From G963674685 sp963674685 (GTDB lineage: Bacteria > Lernaellota > Lernaellaia > JACKCT01): a stretch of 64,000 nt of DNA. The notes beneath the pieces were generated by a model. The model ran no database searches. It saw only the letters and a program-made list of their open reading frames with translations, and was not told where the DNA came from. Location: NCBI GenBank assembly GCA_963674685.2, contig CAXXWT010000005.1, positions 620,001 to 684,000 of the forward strand. Reading direction: 5' to 3'. This document shows, piece by piece, positions 34,027-42,519 of this stretch (position 1 is its first letter; the number at the start of each line of letters is the position of its first letter). The position numbers and the translations under genes are program-made.

Positions 34027-34848
34027 ATGCTGAGAATTTCCAATGCGTTGGGATTTGTTTTCAAAGGCGTGATGGCTCCTTTCCGGTCGCTTCCCCTGAC
34101 CGGAATGGTCGTCATCAGCGTGCTGACCGGCGTGCTGATGCTGATCATCTATAAATATACGTCCGACCAAAAGGGCATCACCGGCGCAAAGAATAAAATC
34201 AAAGCGAACTTTTTGGCGATCATGCTGTTTTCCGACAGTTTCATCGTTCTGCTGAAATCCATCGGGCGTATATTGCGGTGGAATCTTGTTTATATGGGCC
34301 ACAACCTGCGCCCGCTGGCCGTGATGATCGCGCCGGTTCTTCTCCTGCTTGTGCAACTGAATTTCTGGTACGGCTATCGCCCGGTCGAGGTCGGAGAATC
34401 CGCTCTGGTGAAGGTCAAAACCGCCCGAAACGTGGATTTATCCTCAACGGACGCGGTGCTGGAAGCTCCCGAAGGCGTTACGGTCGAAACGCCCGCCGTC
34501 CGGGCGCCCCAAACGGGCGAAGTCACATGGCGCGTCGCCGGAGCCAAAGAAGGCGCCTATAACCTGATCGTTAAAATCGGCGATGAATTGAAAGAAAAGC
34601 GCGTTGTTGTCGGACCGCCTTCGAAGCTTCATGCGTTAGCGCCCCTGCGCCATAACGGCAATTTTGCCGACGGGCTTTTATATCCCGGGGAAAAGAAACT
34701 CACCGGATCCATCCGCTCGATCAGCGTTCAATACCCTGAAGTCAAAATGAATTTCTTTGGCTGGCATACTCACTGGATCATCGTTTACTTCATTCTTTCC
34801 ATCGTCGCCGGACTGGGCATGAAGGGACTGTTCAAGGTCGACATTTAA
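34027..34848 (+). CDS. membrane protein, possibly Oxa1/EMC3-like topology
   Basis: A 273-residue protein with predicted membrane helices at ~22-43, ~62-78, ~94-115 and ~240-265. Between the first two is a charged loop, YTSDQKGITGAKNKIKANF, that recalls the cytoplasmic helical hairpin of the Oxa1/EMC3/DUF106 superfamily. Residues ~120-235 form a beta-rich, probably periplasmic, domain. I do not recognise the family with certainty. It is the last gene of the AlkP c/AlkP d/RHH operon, so a role in placing or assisting those periplasmic enzymes, or their lipid substrate, is an inference from context. Confidence 0.55.
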   Translation: MLRISNALGFVFKGVMAPFRSLPLTGMVVISVLTGVLMLIIYKYTSDQKGITGAKNKIKANFLAIMLFSDSFIVLLKSIGRILRWNLVYMGHNLRPLAVMIAPVLLLLVQLNFWYGYRPVEVGESALVKVKTARNVDLSSTDAVLEAPEGVTVETPAVRAPQTGEVTWRVAGAKEGAYNLIVKIGDELKEKRVVVGPPSKLHALAPLRHNGNFADGLLYPGEKKLTGSIRSISVQYPEVKMNFFGWHTHWIIVYFILSIVAGLGMKGLFKVDI

Positions 34849-34953
34849 CGGACAGCAACGATATATATTACCGGTGCACCATGTCGATTGTCGCGAGGCC
34901 GTTGTGCGTCGATATTGGATTCCACTAAACGTATTGAATCATGAAGTGGAATG

Positions 34954-37416
34954 TCAGCCGATAATCCATCCGACAAACTTGCGTAGCCAGGAACTTCTTT
35001 TTTCTTTTCCTTCGCCGTATCCGTAACCGTAACCGTACCCGTATTTATGGTCATAGCCCTTTTCTTCGCCGCCATAGCTATATCCGTCGCTTCCATATCC
35101 GTACCCGTATCCATAGCCGTATTTTTTACCGTATCCATACGACCGGTAGCGGGAAGCGCCTGTGCCCGTGGAAACCCGGTTAAGAATAATTCCCTTGATA
35201 TCCGCGTTGACTTTTTGCATATGAGACAGCAATTGCGTCAAGGAATGCCCCTGTGAACGGCCCGATCGAACGACAATGTAAACGCCGTCCACCCAGGAAG
35301 ACAATACAATCGGGTCGGCGAACAGCATGCCCGGAGGCGAATCCAGAATCACGTAACGGTAACCGGCCTTGTCCGCCTTTTCCTGGAGAAGTTTTTTCAT
35401 TTCATCCGAACTGAGAATTTCCGCCGGGAAGTTCGTGGTTTTTCCCGCGGTCATCACGTCCAGATTGGGCTGGAGATCCTTGTGGATGACTTCTTCGAGA
35501 GTCGCCTCGCCGGTCAGCACCTCGACAAGACCGATCGAGGTCTCGATATCAAGCTTCTGTTCCTTGTGCAGGCGCGGATAGCGAAGGTCGCAGTCGATGA
35601 GCAAGGTTCTCTCGCCGCTGGCTCCCAGGGCGACGGCAAGGTTCATGGATGTCGTGGATTTGCCCTCGCCGGGAAGCGGGCTGGTCATGAGGATGCGCCA
35701 GATATCCGTTCCCCTGGCCGTGAATCTGACATGCGCCCGTAAGAGCCCCGTTGCCTCGGCCAGGGGCGACTTAAACTCGGTCTGGCGACTTAAGGCCAGA
35801 TCTTCGGATTGAACCTGTGGAATTGTCGTCACCACCGGGATTCCGTATTTTTGTTCGAGCTTGTCGGGGCTGGTGATCGGATCGATTTGATAATCTACAT
35901 ATATCGCGATAGCAATTCCCGACATCATTCCCATCATCATGCATATTAAAACAATCAGTTTCTTTCTGGGTTTGATCGGCCATCGAGGAGCTTCCGCGGG
36001 ATCGATAATCGTGACATTGCTGACGACTTGGGCTCTGCGAATTCTTGCTTCCTCGTACGATTTGAGCAGGAAGAGGTATAATTCAGCGTTCACCGTCGAA
36101 GTTCTCGCCAAAGCCGCCAGTTGGCGTTCGGTCTCGGGGAGATCCTTCAGCTTATCCTCATATTTGACGATCAGCTCTTCGATGGTTTTCATTTCTTCGT
36201 TGATGGGCTCTAAAGCGTTGTCGATAATCTGGCTGATGCGGCTTTTCATGGCGTCAATCTGAGTTTCCAGACTCTGAATCTTCACGTTTCCCTGGGCTAA
36301 TTCACTGCTCAATGTATCCAAATTCACCATGGCGTCGGAAAGCTGCTTCACCATGCCGGTCAGCACATCGTCGGAATAACTTGATAGATCCGCCAGTAAA
36401 TAGCGACTGATTGATCCGCTTTTCAAGCTCAGACGGACGGCCAGGACGGATTGCTTTTTAATTTCAAGATCGCTTTTTTTAATTTCCAGGCGTGAAATCT
36501 CGTTAATCAGCACCTTGGCCTCGTCCTGAAGAAGAAACACTCCTTTTTCGCTTTTATATTCGTTAAGAGCTTTCTCGCCGTTTTCCAGATTGTCGCGAAT
36601 CACCGCCAGTTGCGTTTCCAAAAACTCCATCGTCTGACTGGCTTCCTTGCCCAACTCCCGGATGTTTCTATCGATATAAGCCTGGGTCAAGGCATTGGCG
36701 ATGTCCCGGCTTCTTTCCGAACTTGGATTGAGCACGTTGACAAACAGCACATCGCCTTTCGACAAGGCGCCCAGCCCCGCCACTTCGATGGCTTGCCGGA
36801 AATAAGTGACGGCGCTCTCCATGGTGACGCGGGTGATTTTAAGAACTTCACTGAAATCCGGGTTCTCGGCGGCAATTAATATATCGACCAGCGGCGATTG
36901 AATCTGCTGTCCCAGTTTGGCTTGACCCAAAGGACCGAAATCATTGGATTCCAGTTCATATTCGCCATTTTTAAAGTTAACGGTAACCACTTCATTGATC
37001 AGTTCGTCGGAAAACGACAAACGTTCGAATTCCAAGGCGTATTTTTCTTTGAGTTTCTCAAAGTTATCGCTGTAGGCATAGTTTAACTTGAGCTTTTCCA
37101 CCACTTCCTGAACCAGCGTCCGACTCGACAGGATAATCCTTTCCCGATCGATTGCGGATCTTTTCATTCCACCAAAACCTACGCCGAGATCGGTGAAATC
37201 CATTGCTCCGCTGTATTCATCGATGGAAATAATGGCCGTGGCCTGATATGCTTCCTGCATAAAAAAGACACTGATGACGCCAATGCATGCAGCCAGAAAG
37301 GTTATGGCGGCGATAAGCCGCCACCGACGCATGATAACGCCGGCGATGGTGTCGAGGCGAAAAAGATCGCTTTCGAGGATGGAAGACTGCGGGGATGGGG
37401 GCAGAGTATTATTCAT
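34954..37416 (-). CDS. Wzz-type chain-length protein fused to BY-kinase
   Basis: An 820-residue inner-membrane tyrosine autokinase of the Wzc type controlling polymerisation and export. A Wzz domain starts with a helix at ~34-53, a long coiled-coil periplasmic region follows, and a second helix (LIVLICMMMGMMSGIAIAIY) returns to the cytoplasm. The kinase domain has Walker A PLPGEGKSTT, Walker A' LIDCDLRYPR and Walker B VILDSPPG. The C-terminal tail (753-820) holds 16 tyrosines in YG repeats, including two runs of five YG, more than the usual tyrosine cluster. It starts where the wza stop ends (TAATG), so the pair is coupled. Confidence 0.92.
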   Translation of the reverse strand: MNNTLPPSPQSSILESDLFRLDTIAGVIMRRWRLIAAITFLAACIGVISVFFMQEAYQATAIISIDEYSGAMDFTDLGVGFGGMKRSAIDRERIILSSRTLVQEVVEKLKLNYAYSDNFEKLKEKYALEFERLSFSDELINEVVTVNFKNGEYELESNDFGPLGQAKLGQQIQSPLVDILIAAENPDFSEVLKITRVTMESAVTYFRQAIEVAGLGALSKGDVLFVNVLNPSSERSRDIANALTQAYIDRNIRELGKEASQTMEFLETQLAVIRDNLENGEKALNEYKSEKGVFLLQDEAKVLINEISRLEIKKSDLEIKKQSVLAVRLSLKSGSISRYLLADLSSYSDDVLTGMVKQLSDAMVNLDTLSSELAQGNVKIQSLETQIDAMKSRISQIIDNALEPINEEMKTIEELIVKYEDKLKDLPETERQLAALARTSTVNAELYLFLLKSYEEARIRRAQVVSNVTIIDPAEAPRWPIKPRKKLIVLICMMMGMMSGIAIAIYVDYQIDPITSPDKLEQKYGIPVVTTIPQVQSEDLALSRQTEFKSPLAEATGLLRAHVRFTARGTDIWRILMTSPLPGEGKSTTSMNLAVALGASGERTLLIDCDLRYPRLHKEQKLDIETSIGLVEVLTGEATLEEVIHKDLQPNLDVMTAGKTTNFPAEILSSDEMKKLLQEKADKAGYRYVILDSPPGMLFADPIVLSSWVDGVYIVVRSGRSQGHSLTQLLSHMQKVNADIKGIILNRVSTGTGASRYRSYGYGKKYGYGYGYGYGSDGYSYGGEEKGYDHKYGYGYGYGYGEGKEKRSSWLRKFVGWIIG

Positions 37417-38492
37417 TATTGGTTGATTTGATTCCGAATGTAATAGTAATCGCGGCCGGCTCCCAGAGGTTGGTACACCAGGGTGTTGAGCGTGGGGGAG
37501 ATCAGCTGAATGACCTCGTTCCAGGATCCTAAAACCGTTTTGGGCACGTAGACGATGTCGCCGGGCTGTAAATTCAGCAGACCGGGATCAACCTTCAGTT
37601 TCAAAGCATCCTTGATATTGACGCGATAGGCGTAGAGCCCCTCCGGACCTGAACGCATCACCGCCACCGATTTCTTTTTCGCGCCGAGTCTGAATCCCCC
37701 CGCCGACGAAATGGCGGAAATCAGGTCAAGCCCCGTTCCTGTTATACTGACCGCGCCGGGAGACGTGACATATCCCAGGACAAAAACGCGCATGTCTTCC
37801 ACGGTGGGTATATACAAGATATCATTTTTCGCGAGATAAAGATCGACGTTGCCCCGAGTCAGGATTGTGCGGATGTTGATAATAAACGTCTTGCCGTTCC
37901 GGCTCAGATACGCGCGATCAAGGCCTCCCCCAGGGGTTTGCCCGCCGGCCAGAGCGATGGCCATGGGAACGTCGGTCTTCTGGAAGATCGGGTAGCGGCC
38001 GGGGCGCGTCACCGCTCCGAGGATCGTGTACAATTTGGACGATACTTCTACGGGCTCGATATCCACCTGGGGATCGAGTATGACATATTCCTGGAGTTTA
38101 TCCGCCAGCAATTGGCGGGCTTCCTGCAAAGTCAGTCCACCCAGTTTAATGTGCCCGATCTGGGGCATGAAAATCGTACCGTCGTCTTTGACGATTTTAT
38201 CGCCGCCGAATTCTCCATATCGCCATATGGTAATTCTGATTTTGTCGTAAGGTCCGATGGTGTAAATGATATCCCGCTCTTCGACATCGGCCAGATTTTG
38301 CACCTGAGGCAAAATGGACACCATCGGCGGCGCAACAGGCGGCGGGGTTCCGATGGGGTCTTTATCGGAGCATCCGAAAATCGACGTGAGAAAAAAAAGG
38401 ATGAGCAGTAAAGACGAGGCCGGATAACGCAAAAGCGCCCTGGGAACGAATCGGGCCAAGTATTTGTGTTTATTCAAATCCACGACTGTCAA
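37416..38492 (-). CDS. polysaccharide export outer-membrane protein (Wza family)
   Basis: A 358-residue outer-membrane lipoprotein that forms the export channel. The start is TTG, eight bases after GGGG. The signal ends in TSIFGCS, with lipidated Cys near residue 41. Residues ~75-165 form the poly_export (PES) domain, YTIGPYDKIRITIWRYGEFGG to LDPQVDIEPV. SLBB-like domains follow (YTILGAVTRPGRYPI and VFVLGYVTSPGAVSI), ending in LNLQPGDIVYVPKT. Normal family length. It is the first gene of the wza-wzz unit, with the shared motif 116 bases upstream. Confidence 0.93.
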   Translation of the reverse strand: MTVVDLNKHKYLARFVPRALLRYPASSLLLILFFLTSIFGCSDKDPIGTPPPVAPPMVSILPQVQNLADVEERDIIYTIGPYDKIRITIWRYGEFGGDKIVKDDGTIFMPQIGHIKLGGLTLQEARQLLADKLQEYVILDPQVDIEPVEVSSKLYTILGAVTRPGRYPIFQKTDVPMAIALAGGQTPGGGLDRAYLSRNGKTFIINIRTILTRGNVDLYLAKNDILYIPTVEDMRVFVLGYVTSPGAVSITGTGLDLISAISSAGGFRLGAKKKSVAVMRSGPEGLYAYRVNIKDALKLKVDPGLLNLQPGDIVYVPKTVLGSWNEVIQLISPTLNTLVYQPLGAGRDYYYIRNQINQ

Positions 38493-38607
38493 ATGCCAAT
38501 CCCCATTAAACCTGCGTTTATTATTGAAATTTTACCGTCCACCTAAGTCTTAATCCGATCCGAAACCTCGAACTCCAACACATCACTGAATCGCTAAATA
38601 CCCAAAC

Positions 38608-38646
38608 GGGCCGACTATTTAGCATATTTGTTTGGCTTTGTCTCTA
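38608..38646. promoter_or_regulatory. 39-bp shared motif, copy 1 (upstream of wza)
   Basis: GGGCCG, four bases, TTTAGCATATTTGT, five bases, TTTGTCTCTA. Copy 2 at 48299-48337 has the same blocks at identical spacing, with only the spacers differing (31 of 39 positions equal). TTTGT is repeated with a 10-base period, as expected for protein binding on one helix face. The 322-base gap 38493-38814 contains no gene, so this is the likely control region of wza-wzz. Confidence 0.7.
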
Positions 38647-38814
38647 GTTTTAGTCTTTTTTTGGCCTCAATCATGAAACAATCTAAGAATTTCAATAATT
38701 TACAAATTTCTTTCTGTTATATTACTTGAACTATTCCTCACAGCCAGGTCCGATCCACGGCCCCGCGCCATCCTTTTGTCAATTCCCGGGTTTTCCCCGC
38801 GCGGTCGCCCGCCG

Positions 38815-39837
38815 TCAAACCGTGGCGATCGGCGTGACGGGCGAACCGACGGCCCCGGTCAGCCGAAGCGGCGGCGCCGTCAATAAAAAGCGCGACCGGT
38901 TATTTTCTTTAAGCCATTTTGCCAAATCCGCCAACAACCACAACTCGCCCAGATGCACTCCCAGGCGAAACAAACACAACTCATGCAAAGGCAATATCAT
39001 GCCGCCATGATCCTTCGGCAGCTCTTCGCCCACCGCTTCGACGGCAAGATTGTCCGACGCAATGGCCGCAATTTCGGTGTCGGCAATCCATTTCAGGAGG
39101 CGCTTATCCCGCCCGTCGAGAACGGCGCATGCGTTCTTGAGTGAATCGTCGGGTTTACCTTCATTGCGAAGAATCATGTTGTCGAAGCCCGTCCAGAAAC
39201 AGACGATATCTCCGGCTTCGACTTCGACGCCGCCCTGCTCCATGATCCCCATCAATTTATCGTACCCGACTTTTTTGCGCGGAAATTCTCCGCAATGGCT
39301 ACGCAGATCGACCATCACTCCACGGCCCTGCACGCCGTGCGCGGCCATGTTTTCGATGCCCAGCTTCTTCGCGGCCGTGGTCTTGCTTTCCTTATCCAGA
39401 ACCACATCCTCACCCGCGCGATACCCGTTGTAATAAACGGGCTCCGACTCGCCGTTTCCATTCACATCGAAAAGCGCGCCCCGGTGCGCGAGACTGTCCC
39501 ACTGCGTCGAATATTGCGTGTAAAGGGTGACCAAGTCATCGGATGCGATATCCAGGCACTCGGAATGTCCCTCATGGTTCCGCCACTCATAATTATAATA
39601 GTCCGTCTCGTTGCGTTCGACGGGACACAGGCGCGGCGGTTTGCGGACCGGACTCAGCAAACTGCCTCCGGGCAGATGAAGAGGCAGGCTCAGGCAAAAA
39701 GTCAGGCCGACTTTGACTTCGGCAATGCCTTTGAGCACCTGCTCGGGACTGACAAGGTTGAGGCGGCCTAGCTGATCATTTTCGCCCCAATCGCCCCAGG
39801 TAGAACCCCGCGGCCTGTTTTTCCACCGCTTATTCAT
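38815..39837 (-). CDS. cyclase family protein (kynurenine-formamidase-like)
   Basis: A 340-residue member of the metal-dependent cyclase/formamidase superfamily, hydrolases of amides, esters or lactones. Landmarks include WDSLAHRG (in place of the usual HxGTHxD metal motif), AAHGVQGRGVMVDLRSH, GDIVCFWTGF and LPLHELCLFRLGVHLGEL. The longer form with WGENDQLGRLNLVSPE at the N-terminus is typical of the large subgroup of uncharacterised members. It overlaps the preceding lyase gene by eight bases and is the last gene of the eight-gene operon. The substrate is unknown. Confidence 0.8.
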   Translation of the reverse strand: MNKRWKNRPRGSTWGDWGENDQLGRLNLVSPEQVLKGIAEVKVGLTFCLSLPLHLPGGSLLSPVRKPPRLCPVERNETDYYNYEWRNHEGHSECLDIASDDLVTLYTQYSTQWDSLAHRGALFDVNGNGESEPVYYNGYRAGEDVVLDKESKTTAAKKLGIENMAAHGVQGRGVMVDLRSHCGEFPRKKVGYDKLMGIMEQGGVEVEAGDIVCFWTGFDNMILRNEGKPDDSLKNACAVLDGRDKRLLKWIADTEIAAIASDNLAVEAVGEELPKDHGGMILPLHELCLFRLGVHLGELWLLADLAKWLKENNRSRFLLTAPPLRLTGAVGSPVTPIATV

Positions 39838-41203
39838 TTTCCATTTTACCTAATACGGCGTCGATCATTTCACCGGCGCAACCGAGATAGCCGGCCGGAT
39901 CAAGCAAACGGTCTACGTCATTTTCCGTCAGATGTTCCATGACCTTCGTGTCCGAAAGCAATTCTTCACGCAACGTGCGCCCGGCGTCAATCGCCCGGTT
40001 GGCGGCCTTTGAAACCAGCTTATGCGCTTCGCTTCGCCCGAGGTGATCCGCCAGTCCCATCGTCACCGATTCGGCCATTAAAAAACCGCCGCTTGCGTCG
40101 AGGTTTTTTTTCATTTGATCCGCGTCCACATCCAGGTTCTCCAAAGTCTCCCGGCTGCGCATCAAGGCGCCGGAAAGCAAAACGAAAGCCTCCGGAATCA
40201 CGAGCCATTCCAGGGGCTGCGTCGCGAGGGCTCTTTCATTTTCCTGGATCATGGCCGAAAGCTGCGAACCAACGCATTCCCGGAGGCGGTGGGCGATGGC
40301 GATGACCGGCGGCGCGGCGATGGGATTGCGCTTTTGGGGCATGGCGCTGCTGGCGCCGCGTCCCGGCGCATAGGGCTCCCGAACCTCGCCGATCTCCGTG
40401 CTCATCAAAGTCGCGATCTCGTTTGCGATTTTGGCGAGCGTGGCGGCGACCATGGCCAACCAGTGAATCAGTTCCGCCCATCCGTCCCGGGCCGTATGCC
40501 AGGTGATTTCGGGATTTCCCAGTTCCAGCGTTTTCGCCAGTTCCTCTCGGACTTTCAATCCGTCTTTGCCCAAAAACGCCAGGACGCCGACGGCCCCTCC
40601 GTACTGACAGACCAGGGCGCGGCGTTTGAGTTCCGGCAGCCGCAAGCGGTGACGCAGCATTTCATCGAGCCATACGGCGGCTTTGAAGCCGAAGGTTATG
40701 GGAGCGGCCTGTTGCCGGAATGTCCGGCCGGCCATGACGGTGTTTCGATGCCCGGAAGCCAGCGACGCCAGCGCGTCGACGATGGCTTTGATATCCGATT
40801 CGATTAAAACCAGCCCCTCGCGCATTTGCAGGACAAGGCCTGTGTCGATGACGTCCTGCGTGGTGGCTCCCCAGTGAATCCAGCGGGCGCACTCGTTTCC
40901 GGCGGCTTTTTTCAATTGCGTGACAAAGGGCGAGATCGGAAATCCCACGTTGATGTATTCGTCCCTCATGGCTATGAGATCAAGACCTTCAAGTTCGGCG
41001 GAATCGGCGATTCCTGCGGCGGCTTGGGTGATCCTCACGGCGGCGTCTTCAGGAACGACACCGCATGCGGCCTGCGCTTTCGCCAGCGCCCCTTCGAACC
41101 GAAGCCAGGTTCTAATCCGGTTTTCGTCGCAAAACACGCGGCGCATCTTATCCGTACTGTAAAGATCGCCGAAGTAAAAAGAGTTCGCGGTGGGTGAAGC
41201 CAT
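39830..41203 (-). CDS. fumarase/aspartase-superfamily lyase (adenylosuccinate lyase / CMLE type)
   Basis: A 457-residue lyase. The superfamily signature GASSAMPQKRNP is at 283-294 with the catalytic serine loop, and the second conserved region HWGATTQDVIDTG at 110-122. The sequence is nearest in style to 3-carboxy-cis,cis-muconate cycloisomerase and adenylosuccinate lyase-like proteins. These enzymes add or remove a carboxylate-bearing leaving group across a double bond. No beta-ketoadipate or purine genes are adjacent, so it probably acts in the unknown pathway encoded by the surrounding operon. Confidence 0.85.
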   Translation of the reverse strand: MASPTANSFYFGDLYSTDKMRRVFCDENRIRTWLRFEGALAKAQAACGVVPEDAAVRITQAAAGIADSAELEGLDLIAMRDEYINVGFPISPFVTQLKKAAGNECARWIHWGATTQDVIDTGLVLQMREGLVLIESDIKAIVDALASLASGHRNTVMAGRTFRQQAAPITFGFKAAVWLDEMLRHRLRLPELKRRALVCQYGGAVGVLAFLGKDGLKVREELAKTLELGNPEITWHTARDGWAELIHWLAMVAATLAKIANEIATLMSTEIGEVREPYAPGRGASSAMPQKRNPIAAPPVIAIAHRLRECVGSQLSAMIQENERALATQPLEWLVIPEAFVLLSGALMRSRETLENLDVDADQMKKNLDASGGFLMAESVTMGLADHLGRSEAHKLVSKAANRAIDAGRTLREELLSDTKVMEHLTENDVDRLLDPAGYLGCAGEMIDAVLGKMENE

Positions 41204-41262
41204 TTGATCTCTTCCATTGTCAGGGTGCGATATTCAGCCGGCATCTATTATGGCAGCCGATA

Positions 41263-42510
41263 TTAACTTTCGTAAATATCTGTACGCAACATCGGATTGC
41301 CATCGATATCGAACGCCTTGATGCTTTTTATAGCCGTTCTGATTTTCTCATTCAGACCCTCGATGCTGTCCGATTTGACCAGAAAAGCGCCGATTCTATT
41401 GTTGCTGGATAAATCCTTGTCGATTTTAACGCCTCGGGCTTTGTAAACGTGCAGATACTCGATGATTCCCTCCTTCACCAATTCTTCATACCCGGTTATT
41501 TGTCCGAACAGACCCTGATGCGTGTAGAGATAAATATCCGCGTAATAAAGCTCGTCAGGTTCGTATTTCAACGTTATCGGCTGGCCTAGAAAGGAATCAA
41601 CGGCTGCGCCGATGATGTCAAACTTGGTATGCCGCCTGATGATTTCATAGTTTTCGCCGCCGCCGATCCTCGGGCTGAATTCAATCACGTTGATTTCATC
41701 TTCGTTGACGATTGTCTGCATCATCAGCGGCGTATTGTCCAGATTGAAAACCACGGCGATCTTTTCGATAATTTTTTTCAGACCTTCAAGGATTTTCTTA
41801 TCCTTGACCGCCGGCCAGTAAGAGCCCTGGATCTGCTGGATCGGATCTTTGCCGGGGACCACTTTCCGCCTTTCCCGCGTGATGATTATGTGCGCTTGCC
41901 CATCCTTGATAATACTGTCAAGGCCGATTTCCTTGCCCTCTTTAAACTCCTCAATGATGGCGTCTTTGCTCCTGCTGTATTCCATCGCTTTTATTAGATA
42001 TTCCTCTATTTTTCCATCATCAGACGTTTTTCGAACACCCTTGGAGCTGTTGCTGTCCACAGGTTTTACGACTATTGGAGTTTTGAGTCCCGAAGCATTA
42101 TAACTGCCAAGATCATTGACATAGATATAATTAGAAGTTGGGATGCCGTTTTGGCGCATTTTATCTTTCATCTTCAGTTTATTTGTAACGGATAGAGCCG
42201 TTTGACGGCTGTAAGGAGCCGGTTTTTTGAGTTTTTCCGAGACGCCGCAAGCGGTCAAAGTCGCCTGATCGATGCACGTGCTGATGATCAATTCCGCCTC
42301 ATATTTTTCAGCGATTTCCAGCACAACATCCTCATCCAGAGCGCTTTTCTGAACATGCCAATCCGCAACCACTTTGGCCGGCGGGTATGGTAGGTAATCG
42401 ACCAGGACGGTGTAATAACCTCGATTTTTGAGGTTTTCGATAAGCGCTCTATGAGGATATGTCCCTCCCAGGACGATTGCCGTCGGTTTATTTTCGGAAT
42501 TTTTTCCCAT
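41263..42510 (-). CDS. ATP-grasp carboxylate ligase
   Basis: A 415-residue ATP-grasp enzyme that likely joins a carboxylate to an amine or another nucleophile through an acyl phosphate. The N-terminal domain (AIVLGGTYPHRALIENLKNRGY) is Rossmann-like. The ATP lid includes TPIVVKPVDSNSSKGVRK and AIIEEFKEGKEIGLDSIIKDG, and the metal-binding strand is NVIEFSPRIGGGENYEI. It sits in a metabolic operon beside an aminosugar locus, so N-acylation of an amino sugar or amino acid is a reasonable guess. Nothing identifies the substrate. Confidence 0.85.
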   Translation of the reverse strand: MGKNSENKPTAIVLGGTYPHRALIENLKNRGYYTVLVDYLPYPPAKVVADWHVQKSALDEDVVLEIAEKYEAELIISTCIDQATLTACGVSEKLKKPAPYSRQTALSVTNKLKMKDKMRQNGIPTSNYIYVNDLGSYNASGLKTPIVVKPVDSNSSKGVRKTSDDGKIEEYLIKAMEYSRSKDAIIEEFKEGKEIGLDSIIKDGQAHIIITRERRKVVPGKDPIQQIQGSYWPAVKDKKILEGLKKIIEKIAVVFNLDNTPLMMQTIVNEDEINVIEFSPRIGGGENYEIIRRHTKFDIIGAAVDSFLGQPITLKYEPDELYYADIYLYTHQGLFGQITGYEELVKEGIIEYLHVYKARGVKIDKDLSSNNRIGAFLVKSDSIEGLNEKIRTAIKSIKAFDIDGNPMLRTDIYES

Positions 42511-42519
42511 TGCTATTCC

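Noticed and set aside
34849..34953. Bidirectional terminator between the convergent membrane-protein and BY-kinase genes
   Set aside because: No convincing stem-loop followed by a T-run was found on either strand.
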